A stretch of 64,000 bases of DNA from Acanthaster planci (Eukaryota; Echinodermata; Asteroidea; Valvatida; Acanthasteridae): contig NW_019091419.1 of the NCBI RefSeq assembly GCF_001949145.1, positions 1,727,365 through 1,791,364 of the forward strand, written 5' to 3'. Below are positions 1-11,500 of the stretch, in pieces (within the stretch, counting starts at the first letter, position 1; each line of letters begins with the position of its first letter). The translations under genes were made by a program, and so were the position numbers. Below the pieces are notes generated by a model. It had not been told where the DNA came from. It worked only from the letters and a program-made list of their open reading frames with translations, and did not search any database.

Positions 1-231
1 ATTAGATAGATTAAAAAAATAAAATATAAATAAATTATTTATTGAATACTTAGTTTGACTTGAATTACACCCGGGAAGCACACGGGAACACCGTTGCAAC
101 GGATGTCTCACTGACACTTAAATGCGTAAAGTTCGTGTCAATGTGTGGAAAAAGGACAGTTAAAGTGTTTGCAGTTACGAGTAATTAAGTTGGAGATACG
201 ACTAATAATTTCGTTCTTTCCATCCTTTTAG
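1..231 (+). other. Intron 3' part of the PTCHD3-like gene
   Basis: AT-rich non-coding sequence ending in a pyrimidine tract and an AG at 230-231, the acceptor of the terminal Patched exon. Earlier exons of this gene must lie left of the window. Confidence 0.75.
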
Positions 232-2138
232 GCATTGGAGTTGACGACATGTTCATCATGTTGGCTGCTTGGCGACAGACTGACGTCCGATGGTCAGTGG
301 AACAGCGCATGCGCTATGCCTTCTCTGAGGCCGCCATGTCTATTACCATCACGTCCATCACAGATGCCCTGGCCTTCGGAATTGGAGCCATCACCTTCTT
401 CAGATCCGTCCGCATATTCTGCATGTACACGGGCGTGGCTGTTATCTTTGACTACGCCTTTCAGATCACTTTCTTCGGCGCATGCATGGTGCTCACCGGC
501 CGACGTGAGGCAGCTAACCGACATTGCATGTCGTGCCTCAAAGTCAAACCCAAAAGCGAATCCTCATCCACGGCCTACACCATATTCTGCGCTGGTGGTT
601 CATCCCAGCAAGCTTCCGACAGGGACGAAGGTGATACCAATGACCATGCCCTCATGCTGTTCTTCAAAAATTACTACGGTCCTTTCATCACACGCTGGTG
701 GATGGTGACCCTGACAATAGTACTGTTTCTAGCCTATCTGGGCACCGCTATCTACGGATGTACCCAGGTTCGAGAAGGTCTCGCTCTCAGAAACCTTGCC
801 CGGGATAACTCTTACGCGGCTGAGTTCTTGGATGACGAGGGGCAGCACTTCACTACCTACGGTCCCCAGGTCTCTCTGATGCTCACTGAGCCCAGAGACG
901 TGTGGAATCCCGTGGTGCAAGATCTCATGGAGGACACTTTGGCAAAGATGGAGGCGAGTGAATACACCTACAGCAAGGATCACAATCTGACTGTGTCATG
1001 GCTGCGCGACTACCTTGACTTTCTTCGGACCATCAACCTCATTAACCCAACCCAGGCGCAATTCATCGACACGCTGCGCGAGACATTCCTCAAGGTTCCC
1101 GCCTTCAAGAAGTACTCGATGGACGTTGTGTTCAACACTGACAACTCCAATATCGCGGCGTCGCGATTCTTTGTCACAACCAAAGACTTAGACTCCACCG
1201 AAAAGGAGCGATATATGATGACAGAGTTGAGGCAGATAGCCGAGGAGGCTGAGCTACCCACCATAGCCTACCACCCAGCCTTCATTTTCTTTGATCAGTA
1301 TATCGCCATTTTGCCCAACACACTGCAGAATATGGGGATTGCCGTGGGCGCCATGTTGATCGTGGCCCTGTTGATGATCCCCAATCTCATCTGTTCTCTG
1401 CTGGTCACTCTCTCCCTAGCCTCCATCGTCACAGGGGTGGTGGGATTCATGTCTCTGTGGCAAGTGAACCTCGACTCTATCGCCATGACCAATCTCATTC
1501 TTTGCATAGGTTTCAGCGTGGACTTCTCCGCCCACATCAGCTATGCTTACATCTCTGCTAACACAGGCTCCCGTCGAAGCAACGTTGTACACAGCCTCTA
1601 CTCTCTGGGCATGCCAATCGTTCAAGGGTCTCTCTCCACCATACTCGGTGTCGTAGTACTCGCCTTCACAGACTCTTACATCTTCCGCACCTTCTTCAAG
1701 ACCATGTTCCTTGTGATCTCCCTGGGGGCGCTGCACGGCCTGCTCTTCTTACCGGTATTCCTCCTGCTCACGATTCCTGTGAAGACTCACCGAGGGAAAG
1801 ACTCCAGCGAGAATCTGCGAGATGGTGGCGTGGCCAACAGCCCACACGGCAGTCCGGGGAAAGCGTTTGCCATTGGAGCGTATCCATCTACCGTCGACGG
1901 GGCCAATCGAACGCCCACCACCGCCTCATACTATCCCCATCGGTCACAGTCATTGCCATACAGCATGAATGCCAGTGTTGCGGACTCCGGGCCCTCCTTT
2001 GTCACCTGCCGACGGCAGCCTCCACCATTGCAAAACAGTAACCGTTGGCAGAACAGGGCTTTGTCCGAAGATTTTGCCATTCCAAGGGCTACGCCTAATT
2101 CAGCCTACAGCGCGAGGGAAGGTATTTACCATCCATAA
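232..2138 (+). CDS. Patched domain-containing protein (PTCHD3-like), terminal exon
   Basis: C-terminal half of an RND-type, 12-pass membrane protein of the Patched/Dispatched/PTCHD group. The exon starts after the AG at 231 with two bases of a split codon, then reads IGVDDMFIMLAAW, the GxxDD motif of transmembrane helix 4 in the sterol-sensing region. Counting from the Met at 249, further hydrophobic segments lie near residues 31-52, 60-82 and 150-170. A luminal loop of about 190 residues follows, then helices near 360-405, 417-436 (second GFSVDFSAHISY motif), 457-472 and 482-505. The tail from about 510 to 629 is Ser/Pro/Arg-rich and probably cytoplasmic. The stop is TAA at 2136-2138. The match to vertebrate PTCHD3 (YGCxxVxEGLxLRNLAxDxSY pattern) is from memory. 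Substrate is unknown. The absence of introns in this half suggests a single large 3' exon. Confidence 0.88.
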
Positions 2139-2968
2139 TCTTGCCCCAAAGCAGAAATGGCCACACTTTTAATTTGCACACAAGCACAAGGGATCTTTGT
2201 AGTAAAAATTTACTGGTCTAGCTTGCGTTGCGCAGTTTAACTTTGAAGGTTAAGGTGGGTTTGTACTACGGCAGAGCAGCACTCCCTTGAATCCAACCTG
2301 TGACGTTTAGGGCAAAATAACCATTTAAAAACTATACTTTGAAATAACTGAGGGTAAAAAGGTTTGCTGTAAGTTTCTGAAGTTATTGGTTTGGTAAGTT
2401 ATTTTTCCATTCTGACGGCAAAGATTTTTTCTTTCTGTAAATATTATGGTTTTGTTCATACCTAGCGGAGACTCTTCACAGAAAACTATTGATGTTTGTC
2501 GCATTCTCCCCCATAGGATAACGTTGTTTTGAGAAATAAACAAAATTGCGCTAATTGGTAATTAACTTCGTCGCATTGTTTCTGTAACTTTGAAGAGGAT
2601 GTGATTTTAGAATGGATAAAAAAATTGGTTTGAAATCTTTCAGTTGAAAAAGAAGTACCTACTGCTTTGTTTTACATTTTGGAAGACTTTGCACCAGTAT
2701 GTAGCGTTTGCCGTACCATTAGAGTCAATTTATGTCAACTGTTCCGTTTGTAATCATAGCATTAAATGTTTAAAATAATTTATTGATGGGGACTTTGTCT
2801 TTCAGATGTCAGAAAGGATTTGGTCGAGTGTTACATTAGTATGATACTTTGGAAATTATGTATGGACGTTAAAGCCCAACTCCAACGATGCTAACTTTTC
2901 TCATATTGAATCCAATTCAGAAGAGCAAAGTCAAAAGTGGCACATATCAATATCTCCCTTGCAATAAA
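2139..2968 (+). other. Probable 3' UTR of the PTCHD3-like gene
   Basis: No open frame of note. Two AATAAA hexamers lie downstream of the stop, at 2535-2540 and 2963-2968, allowing a 3' UTR of roughly 0.4 or 0.85 kb. Which one is used cannot be told from sequence. Confidence 0.45.
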
Positions 2969-4384
2969 CTTTTTCTTGTGTGTTTATAAAATACAATTTT
3001 TGTACCCATTTTTCACGTGAGTCTAGCCCGGTACTGTAAAAATGGACGTGTAGTCACGACTCATTAGCATCTAATGAATATTGATATTTGTGATGTATTC
3101 CAGTGGAAAGGACCACGTACGCTGTAGGCGCGCATAGCACGCGTAGCTGCGGACGACAGCACGAACTTGAATAACGTTCTTATTCTTCGGAAAGTCGAAG
3201 AAATTCAATCCTGGTTCTTTCGCAGAATTTCCTGCAGGCCTACACGATTTCAGCATTATTGTCAATCATGAGGAAAGGAGCATACTCTCAACTGAAAAGA
3301 GATAATGTGGCACAGTAGACCCGGCACACAAATCGATCGCCGGTACGCGGTGCACGCACATTTAGCTTCATGTTCATGTACATGTACGTTTGTAGCGGAA
3401 CCAGTCGTGCCACAGATACCAGTTTCAATGTTTTCTCCGGTATCATACAAATTTTGTTTCTCAACAGCGCTGCGAGCGGTCAGAGAGTGGACATTTTTCA
3501 TAAAGCTCGAATACACCGTTCAAACCTGTCGGCAAAATGACAAAAATACAGACGCAATACAGACATGATTTGGTAATGAATATACGGTTCATTACACACT
3601 AAACACAATACTTGTTTTATTTTCAAAACTTTTGAAACCGTTGAAGTTGGTCTTTAAGCAACAGTAGGTGCTCCGATAGCCCATCCTTTGATTCAAGGTA
3701 GTGATTGTTTAAGCTTTAGAATTACTCAGATTATTTTCTAAGCAAAGCTACATGTAAGTGTGATTTTGACTAAATAAATCAGTACAGTTGGATTCGGAAA
3801 ACAATTTGCCACATATACTACTGCTGTGGGTAGAAGATCTCAAAAATTTTGACCAATCAACATTGATCTATTTAAATGTGTATATTTAAGCACTTAATGA
3901 CTCTATGGTATAAACATGCAACTATTTATTTATGAAGACTTGTGTTTTGGGTTTTCTTTTTTGTTTGTTTAGTTTTAGAAAAATGGCTATTGATCTTTTT
4001 TCTGTTTGAACTCTGACGACGCCACTATCTTTACGGTTTTCTTTACATTTGAATAGTGGCATTTGAATTCTTGAAAGTAGACTACAGAGCAGTTGTAAAT
4101 CAAAAACCATGTGCTGTCTTGGAAGTGAGAGAGAGGCCTCGTAGTTGAGAAAAAGCAAAAGAGTAATTATATTATTTTTCCTGTCAGGTTTAATGCGCAT
4201 GCTACACAAGGTCAAGAATATATAGTGGGGAGAAAATAAATTACGGAATAGCTTTTCATCGATCCAGAGAATAAGCTTGATCCTGATAAATAGAATATAT
4301 CTTTTTCAAAATCTTTGGCACAGAAGGTAAATAAATATTTTTGAGTTGTTAAATAAACGCTTATGTTTGAATTTGAATTGTTGC
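2969..4384. other. Intergenic, no gene seen
   Basis: AT-rich sequence between two converging genes. Open frames here are short, compositionally random and lack splice or domain support. I see no RNA gene. Confidence 0.6.
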
Positions 4385-4520
4385 AATAGAGTTCCGAAGT
4401 GAATACGTGTGTAAAAGGCATGAGCGCGTGAACCAGCGCGTGAACCAACACTTGCCCGTACTCCATTCGTTTGAACTGCACTGTTTGGTTCAAAGTGACG
4501 TCACACTTCGGTACTCTATT
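4385..4520. repeat. Miniature inverted-repeat element (136 bp)
   Basis: The left end AATAGAGTTCCGAAGTG (4385-4401) is matched on the opposite strand by 4504-4520 with a single mismatch, so the interval is bounded by about 17-base terminal inverted repeats. Inside is a 12-base direct doublet of GCGCGTGAACCA at 4424-4447. I see no clear target-site duplication. It has the shape of a MITE, family unknown. Confidence 0.5.
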
Positions 4521-4663
4521 TGTAATGACATTTTGTAATGAATTCACAGATTAATTTTTGGGATTGTATTGATTGCAGTGCTTTAACATCTCAACTTTTC
4601 AATCTAATGTTATTGAAAGAAATGAAAATAAACGGTGGAACAATAAAAATGCCCTTTTCTAAC

Positions 4664-4669
4664 TTTATT
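4664..4669 (-). promoter_or_regulatory. Candidate polyadenylation signal of the FSIP2-like gene
   Basis: AATAAA on the minus strand, about 0.7 kb after the stop at 5388. It is the nearest canonical hexamer I noted downstream of the gene, and it has no other support. Confidence 0.25.
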
Positions 4670-5235
4670 CATTTGAACGGTTCACCGTATCTCAAATCGT
4701 AGCTTCTTTTAACGGTAATTCCATTAAAAATCAAACATTCCAGATGTCATTTGCTTGCATTTTCTTGTGTCTCCCATTAAAAAAAACAACAGTTATTGTA
4801 TCTGCAGAATTCCCGCTTCTTAGAGAAGCAATTTACTAGGGGAGAGGGATTGCATGCACTGGAAAATGAACCTAGATTATTTACAGTTAAAAAATCTTGC
4901 TACTTAAAAATGTTTATTATCTGAAATATTGTTAATTTTTTTAAAAAATTACTTTTGTTTTGGCTATCCTTTTGGTGTTGCTGCCTGCATTTTTAAAATT
5001 CTTGCTTCGTGCATTTTTTAAATTCTAATATTTATGCACCAAAATTCCCCCGTTTTGAAATTGCAGTTCTCATTTGTGACTCGCTGTCCGATTTGAATGT
5101 CTTACTGCCTCCAAAAATAAAAAAAAAAACAGGAAAGGGTGGTGATATGCCTCTCTGCGAATTGAAACTCTTGAAAGGGTTTGGAATGTGCCAGTTTGGT
5201 GTTTCAACTCAAGAGCTATGTGAAGCGCATCGCAT

Positions 5236-5362
5236 AGGTCATTCGAGAAAATCAACACGCACCTACGAGGACACACATTATCACCCTGGCCATGGGCTGA
5301 CCATCACACTTAGAACATATACGAGCTGGTGAAACGTCAGGCGCATTGTTCTTGAATGACCT
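5236..5362. repeat. Dispersed inverted-repeat element, copy 1
   Basis: Bounded by AGGTCATTC at 5236-5244 and its complement at 5354-5362; the inner bases (GAGAA/CAAGAA) also match. Flanks of about 20 bases on both sides resemble those of copy 2 at 36119-36203, so the true unit is probably larger than the inverted repeats. Confidence 0.5.
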
Positions 5363-5387
5363 TGCCTTTGTAAAAATACTCAGGTGA

Positions 5388-5560
5388 CTAATTGTGTTTG
5401 AGGAGGTTCTGGAAAAGTGAGCGCAAGAGCGGGGAAGTTAATCCCGATATTTGCGCCCTGAATATTGCAAGCCCTTTGCAATCATCGAGTGAAAGGTCAT
5501 CTCCGCCAGTTAAACGTCTACCGACAACAGGGGGCGTTTTTCCTTCTGTTCGCTCTGAAT
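5388..5560 (-). CDS. FSIP2: FSIP2-like gene, possible last exon 17
   Basis: Starts after TTGCAG with two bases that complete the codon split by the donor at 6170, and continues as NSERTEGKTPPVVGRR to a TAG stop after QNLLKHN. Phase fits exactly, but no homology supports it. If the upstream donor is not used, translation ends at 6163 and this exon is absent. Confidence 0.45.
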
Positions 5561-8500
5561 CTGCAACGTTGAGAATAGTAAGTCCACAATTTCCCATATA
5601 TAGACTTTGTAACAGCCCAGAAGAAAAGGGATGGCATTGTCTTATGTTTGACTATGCTGGTTCATATTCTTCTTTCCTGAAAGCAAAAGTTTGCATGTGA
5701 TGAGAGCTGGTTTAGCATTGATGTTCCCTTCGGGATGCAAGATTTACGAGTAGAGTTTCAAACAACACCCAATAATCAACAACCACATATTTTTTAAATG
5801 TCTCACATGATGAACCATACTGCCAAACACAACTATCAACTATCCGCCACGAGTTGAAGTGCACCCCCAATCAGCGAAAAGAAAGACAGGTGGTTACGAG
5901 CGGGTTCTTGTTCTTGTTCGAGCGCAGTGCGTCAGTGTAAATACATAGACCATGCATGCCGGAGTAAAATTGAATTAGTTTCGCGTACTCAGCAAGCTCC
6001 GCGTCAAACACGCATAAACTTGCGCATCTCATTAGACACCTATGCGTTGAATACCAATAAAAACAAAACAAAATAAAACACGTCCTCTTTTGCTCCGCTC
6101 GGAGAGGATAGGTAAGTCTGATCACTATGATTATGGTCTTACCATTTTCTTCAACCGCTGTGTTACTTACTATCCGAGATTTCTTTTGGAGACACCGTTA
6201 GTTCACGGAAGGATGATGTCTGGGTCGGGGTTTCTACAGCTTCCACGGGTGGCAAGCTGCTATTGCCGGGGTCCTGCGTGGAGAGAGGTCCGGGCTCTGA
6301 TGGCTCAGCGGAGTGTGTGATAATAACTTGGGCTGCTTGTTCAGCGGCCGGAGCAGTAGGGTCGGAGACGGAAGATTTTGGTGCGATAGCAAGTGGCGCT
6401 TCTCTGAAAATTCGGTGATTTCGTTTTATCAACACGTACCAACAAAGAAAATTTATTGAAACATCACCCCTCCCCCCAAAAAAATCAATGCAAGCCCAAT
6501 GAAACTGCGATAAAATCTGCACTAAACGCTGTAAGTCTACACTTGATATTATTTTACGTTATTTACGTTACGAATCAGATTTCTCAAACAAATTGTACAT
6601 ACCTGTCATAAGTTTCGGGTTTGCGGCTCTTTGTGCCATCCATTTCTTTCTGTATTTGACAAAATGTTTTCAAACATTAACTGCATTGAGCCAAAAACGG
6701 TTTCACACTGAAGATGAATTTCAGAACATGTATCCCTTTATATTAGAAAGTGAGGATCCTCAAAATGATTGTGGCCTCTATCAACAATTGGAACAGATCT
6801 GGACTTTCAACCCTAACACTCCGAAATCCTCCGATTTCAATACGATTTTACATACACGCCGATTAGGGCTGTGCATAGGATTTGCAAGATCTCAAACACG
6901 GGACTGCCGAATTATCATGAAATTTCTTACTGTAAAGTAAGTACCAGTACATAATATTGTCAGACAATCCTTGAAATCTTACCGCCTGGAATGCTGTCAT
7001 TTGCGAGAAAAGAAAATTTTTATTTTTTTCCCTTAGATCTTTGAAAAAAAAATCATTCAAATACAGCAACCATTAACGGGTGCAATGAAATGTGGGTGTC
7101 GCATTGAGCTGTTGCAAGAGTCTATATTAACAGGCAAGGTACATTACTGCCAACGCACCTTCGGTACGCCTAAACTCAGTATTAACTTATAAGATAAACA
7201 TATAATCATAAAAGCCTAAAATATAATTTGGACTGGTTTCAAATTAGAGATTCTTTCTGAAACTGTAGAAGTTTACCTCAAGTGAATATATCACCGCGGT
7301 ATCACCCCTTAAGATAACGGTATGATCCAAATGGCTGCTCAAAATTTCCAATTTCGAGACATTTAGCTTTCTGCTTTTCTAATCACAGTGACTCTTACAC
7401 CCAACATGCAAGGATAGTCGCCACAGCATTGTCGACGCGGGTTTGTAGTGGCACTGACGGTGTGTGGACGGTTTTTGACCGACATAGGAGGCTATGTGTG
7501 AAGAGTGAACAGTCCGGTCCATCGTGCATGTACACATGTTGTACGGTACATCTATATTATACGTTTTGGTCACGCATTGACTGTGGTGATTGCAGTCAAT
7601 TCACTGCACAATGACACGGTGCTTATTCGACTAATTTGCCAACCACTATTCCTACGCAAAGCCATGGAAAAAAGATGTATTTTGAGGGCCATAACTGATC
7701 TCCAGATCGACCTCGCCTGTGCACTGTCCAGGCACTCAGGAACGTCCTGTGGCCCATGGAGTTTTGCGAGACAAACTACACGAGCTGGGCTTTTAATGTT
7801 AAAAATGAACAGCGTTTTTCTCGATTTTCATCTCCGCAGTGAACTTAAAAATGAAACAGGTCGTTGAAATGATACAAAAAGTAAATCATAGACCCCCAAA
7901 TTGGCAAACTTTGACAAATTGCAGTACATGCAAATCCTATACACCACCTTTAAATCCTCTTTGCCTTACCCCTCCTGTATTTGATGCCTTCCGCTCTCGC
8001 AGTTGCGGCTTTAACTTGTATGTTTGCACATCACGACAAGTAGACAGTTGGTGGAGCACCGCACCCGATGACTGGCTTTGCTGAACCTTTCTTTCCTCCA
8101 TTCCTGACACAGCGCCGCTGCTCGCGGCTCCAATCTGGACATCACTGCGATGCCTCTCCGTGGTGTTCGTCTTGCTCCCACCGGCTTCTCCAGAAAACAT
8201 CCTGCTCAGCCTCTCGATCACAGCAGAGATGATGCTCTTCGAGCGGTGGCTCGCTTTAGCCCCATGGCTACCCGAAGAATTAGAAGAATGTTCGCCAAAT
8301 TGACCCCCCATAGGCGAATTTACTGGGGTCCTCATTTCGTCACACGCCTCTCCCGAGGCCACGGTTCCTTCCAGATTTTGTGTTTGGTCCGTGTTACTTT
8401 GTTCTATTTGCATACCCAGATCTCTGCTGTCTCTTGGCAGTTCTCCGGAGTGCTCTTCCTGGCGGCCCCCTTTTGAAACAGCACGGACTCCTTGGGTTTG

Positions 8501-11500
8501 TTGTGCTAAATCTGGTTGGATGCGTTGTTCTTGTTCAATTAACTGTTGTTGATCTGACAGAGGTCCTGAGATGGTAGGTGGTGGACAAGAAACAACCGTG
8601 CCGTGTAGCGCAGATGTAGTCTCTGGTTTGGTGCTGATTGTGACAAACGATCTGGTTGAAGGGGGTCTACTTTCAGCACGGCTGGCTGGAGATTGTCGCA
8701 CCTCATCCCCCACAGAGCCTTGTGGTGATCTGACACTAAGCACTGCGCCTTTCCATTGACTCTGAACAGATTCACTGGATGCCTGTCTCGATACTGATTT
8801 ATCTCTGGACAGCTGCTGCACTCTGTTTGAGGTGGAACTGGGACGGGATAGGGCGGAACCTTTGACTATGGCCTCTGAAGGTGAATTCCGTGATGACCTG
8901 CGAGGACCTATGGCTGTGGAAGCAGCGGGCGATACTTTGATGAGGCGCACAGAACGGCCTGATGCCCTATCTGACATCAGTTTCCCAACACTTGAGGACG
9001 ACAACTTCCCCGACCGACGCCTGGCCCTGGACATAGACGGCGCCGGGCTGACCTTAATCAGGCGGACTGATCCAGTCGACGGTGGCTTAGTGACCTGGGA
9101 TCGCCGATCAACGTTTGACACAGAGGAACCACAAGAAGGTTTGGCTGGAGATAATGGCTTCTCATTCCCCAAGATCGGCCTCTTAAAGCTGTGCACTGAC
9201 AATTTCGTAGCACTAGGGTGGACTTTGGATGTGAGTGGCGAGGACGTACACACTCCTGGCTTGGGAGAAGCTGAAGTAGGTGACCTTTGTTGAAATTGAC
9301 GACCCAAAGCAGCCGAAGATGACTTGGCTGGCCGTGATACTGTGCCCAACGAGTTAACATATGGCTTTAGTGTTCGACTCTTACCAGCATGCATCTCCTT
9401 GAGACTCGACTAGGAGAAAATAAGCAAAACGGCAGAAAATTTATTTAACAGACCACCATATCAGCAAAGCTTGTTTGCGCTTTGTAACGAGGAAGCTACG
9501 ATAGTAATATATGTACCTACTATCTTTAAGCATAATTGACTATTGAGGATTGTACTGACCTCACTAGCTGTCTGAAACGATTTCTTGCTGTCTACTTTAT
9601 TCTCGTCTGCAAAACTGGGTCTCTTTTGTACTGAAGATGGCTCTTTATCCTCTGTATCCTCTCTATCTTTGCCACCTTGAAACTGCATAGTTTCGGCACC
9701 AGTGAAGGGCGACGGACCTTGTGCTTCAACATGCAGTTCATGCAGTTCAGTGCATTTTGTTATTTCATCGTCGGCATTTACCGCTTCTTCTTCGCCGTCT
9801 TTTACAGCCTCTTTCTGCACGATTTCTGTAATATCGACAGTTGTTTGGTCTTCTGTCGTTTCTTGTTCTTTCTCTTTGTTTGAACTCTTTGGCTCTGATT
9901 TTTCTCTAGGCGGCTCAGAGTCAATCTCACCAGGTCTTTGAACAGTGTCATCCTCCGATCTCTCAGTAATTTCCTCTGTGCAGGGTTGAACTACTGAATC
10001 TTCTTCCTTCCTACTTTCCATGTCTTGAATTTGGTGTGGATCTACGCCCAGAGGCTTCAGTGCATCATCTTCGGGTGCAGAAGTGCTTCGTACACCTGTC
10101 TCTTTGCCATCACAAGGTTCATACTTTACGTCAGATTTGTCACCGGGATGTGTTTTGAGAACAGCTTTGCTCCAAGTGTCTGGTTTGGTGCTGCTCTGAT
10201 CTCTGGATGGAGGCTGCCTGCCCGTGGCATCAGCGGCGTGGCTATCCGTTAACCCAGGATGGACTTTTGTTGAGTGCTTCCTTCCAAAGATGCTACTGAT
10301 CCGGTCTATTACAGCTCCTATGACGCTGCGGGATGCGGGTACGTGACTGGACACACCCGCCTCTGTCGTACTTTTAGATTTCCCACCTAACTTAGACTGG
10401 ATTTTGTTGGGAGAAAGATGGACACTTGCCTCTTGAGATCCAGTTTTGCTGTGAAGACTTTTAATTTCCTTCGATTTACCGCTTCGTATAGATCTAGTAC
10501 TGGCACGAGACAAGGGGGCTGTATGTTCAATTTCCTCTTCATTGGGTGACCTAAAATCGCCACCTGCAGGGGTATCCCTGGCATCTGGTGATGCCTGTGG
10601 TAAGGCTGAACTGTCCGCTTCCACATATTCGCCCTCCTCCTCTGGTAATACGTCTTCCACAACTTCGTGAACCTATGAAAAATAACAGTCCAAATGTAGG
10701 GTCATTTTAGTTTAGGTTTTTGCATTGGTTCAGTTAGTTCAAAGAGAAACATTTCTAGGGAAAAGTGTAATATCGAGCTTACCCTGTATACTTTCCTTTG
10801 CGGCAAATAGCAGACTCCTTCAGCCTCTTCTTGTCCTACTAACTCCTCGTCTGAGTAATGGGCAGTGATGTCTTCATGGGGTTGCTCCAGGACGCTGTAC
10901 ATTTGATCATGCTCTCGATGGTGGGGGTGTGAAAGCTCCCTTATCAGTGTGTCTTTTAAACACTTTGCTGAACCTTGGCAGTGCGTCAAGTCTGGGCGGA
11001 ACACGTTCCGGAAAGAGTTGCGAGAACTTGTCGAGTAGGCTGACGGTACCTTCTGTTGGCTGTCAGGCTTCATGGAGATGGCAGACAGGTTGTGGGAGAT
11101 GATCTCCTCATCTAGATTGAGAGGATGACTGTGATAGACGGGGACAATGTTGCTGTAGTGATGCCTCGCTGCGTGAATCTGTTCCTGGGAATACTCGCCA
11201 CTCTCTGCAACCTTATGGATAGATTTACTGCTGGCATCATGAACCAAATGACCTGAGCCATTTTTGTGCAACTCCTCAACAGAGAGGACCTTTTCAGTGA
11301 CAGACTCGTGCGCCTTATCGTGAGGGATGACGGCCCCTTCAAAAACTGTCCTGTCGTGGCTTTTCTTCACGACGGAGGTTAGCCCCTCCACTCGAGACCC
11401 TTCAAGGCATTCAGCGAGAGAATGGACGCTTTCTTCCTTGGCAATAACCTCGTTCTCTATGACACCGATTATTTTGTCGTCTTCCTCCGGCTCTTCCTCT

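Noticed and set aside
235-708. Overlapping open frame inside the Patched exon
   Set aside because: Shadow frame; the overlapping frame has the transmembrane pattern and family motifs.
5392-5700. Plus-strand open frame of about 100 codons
   Set aside because: No domain or composition support; it overlaps the minus-strand exon that fits FSIP2-like phase.
7505-8084. Plus-strand open frames near 7.5-8.1 kb
   Set aside because: Antisense or intronic to the FSIP2-like gene, with random composition and no splice support.
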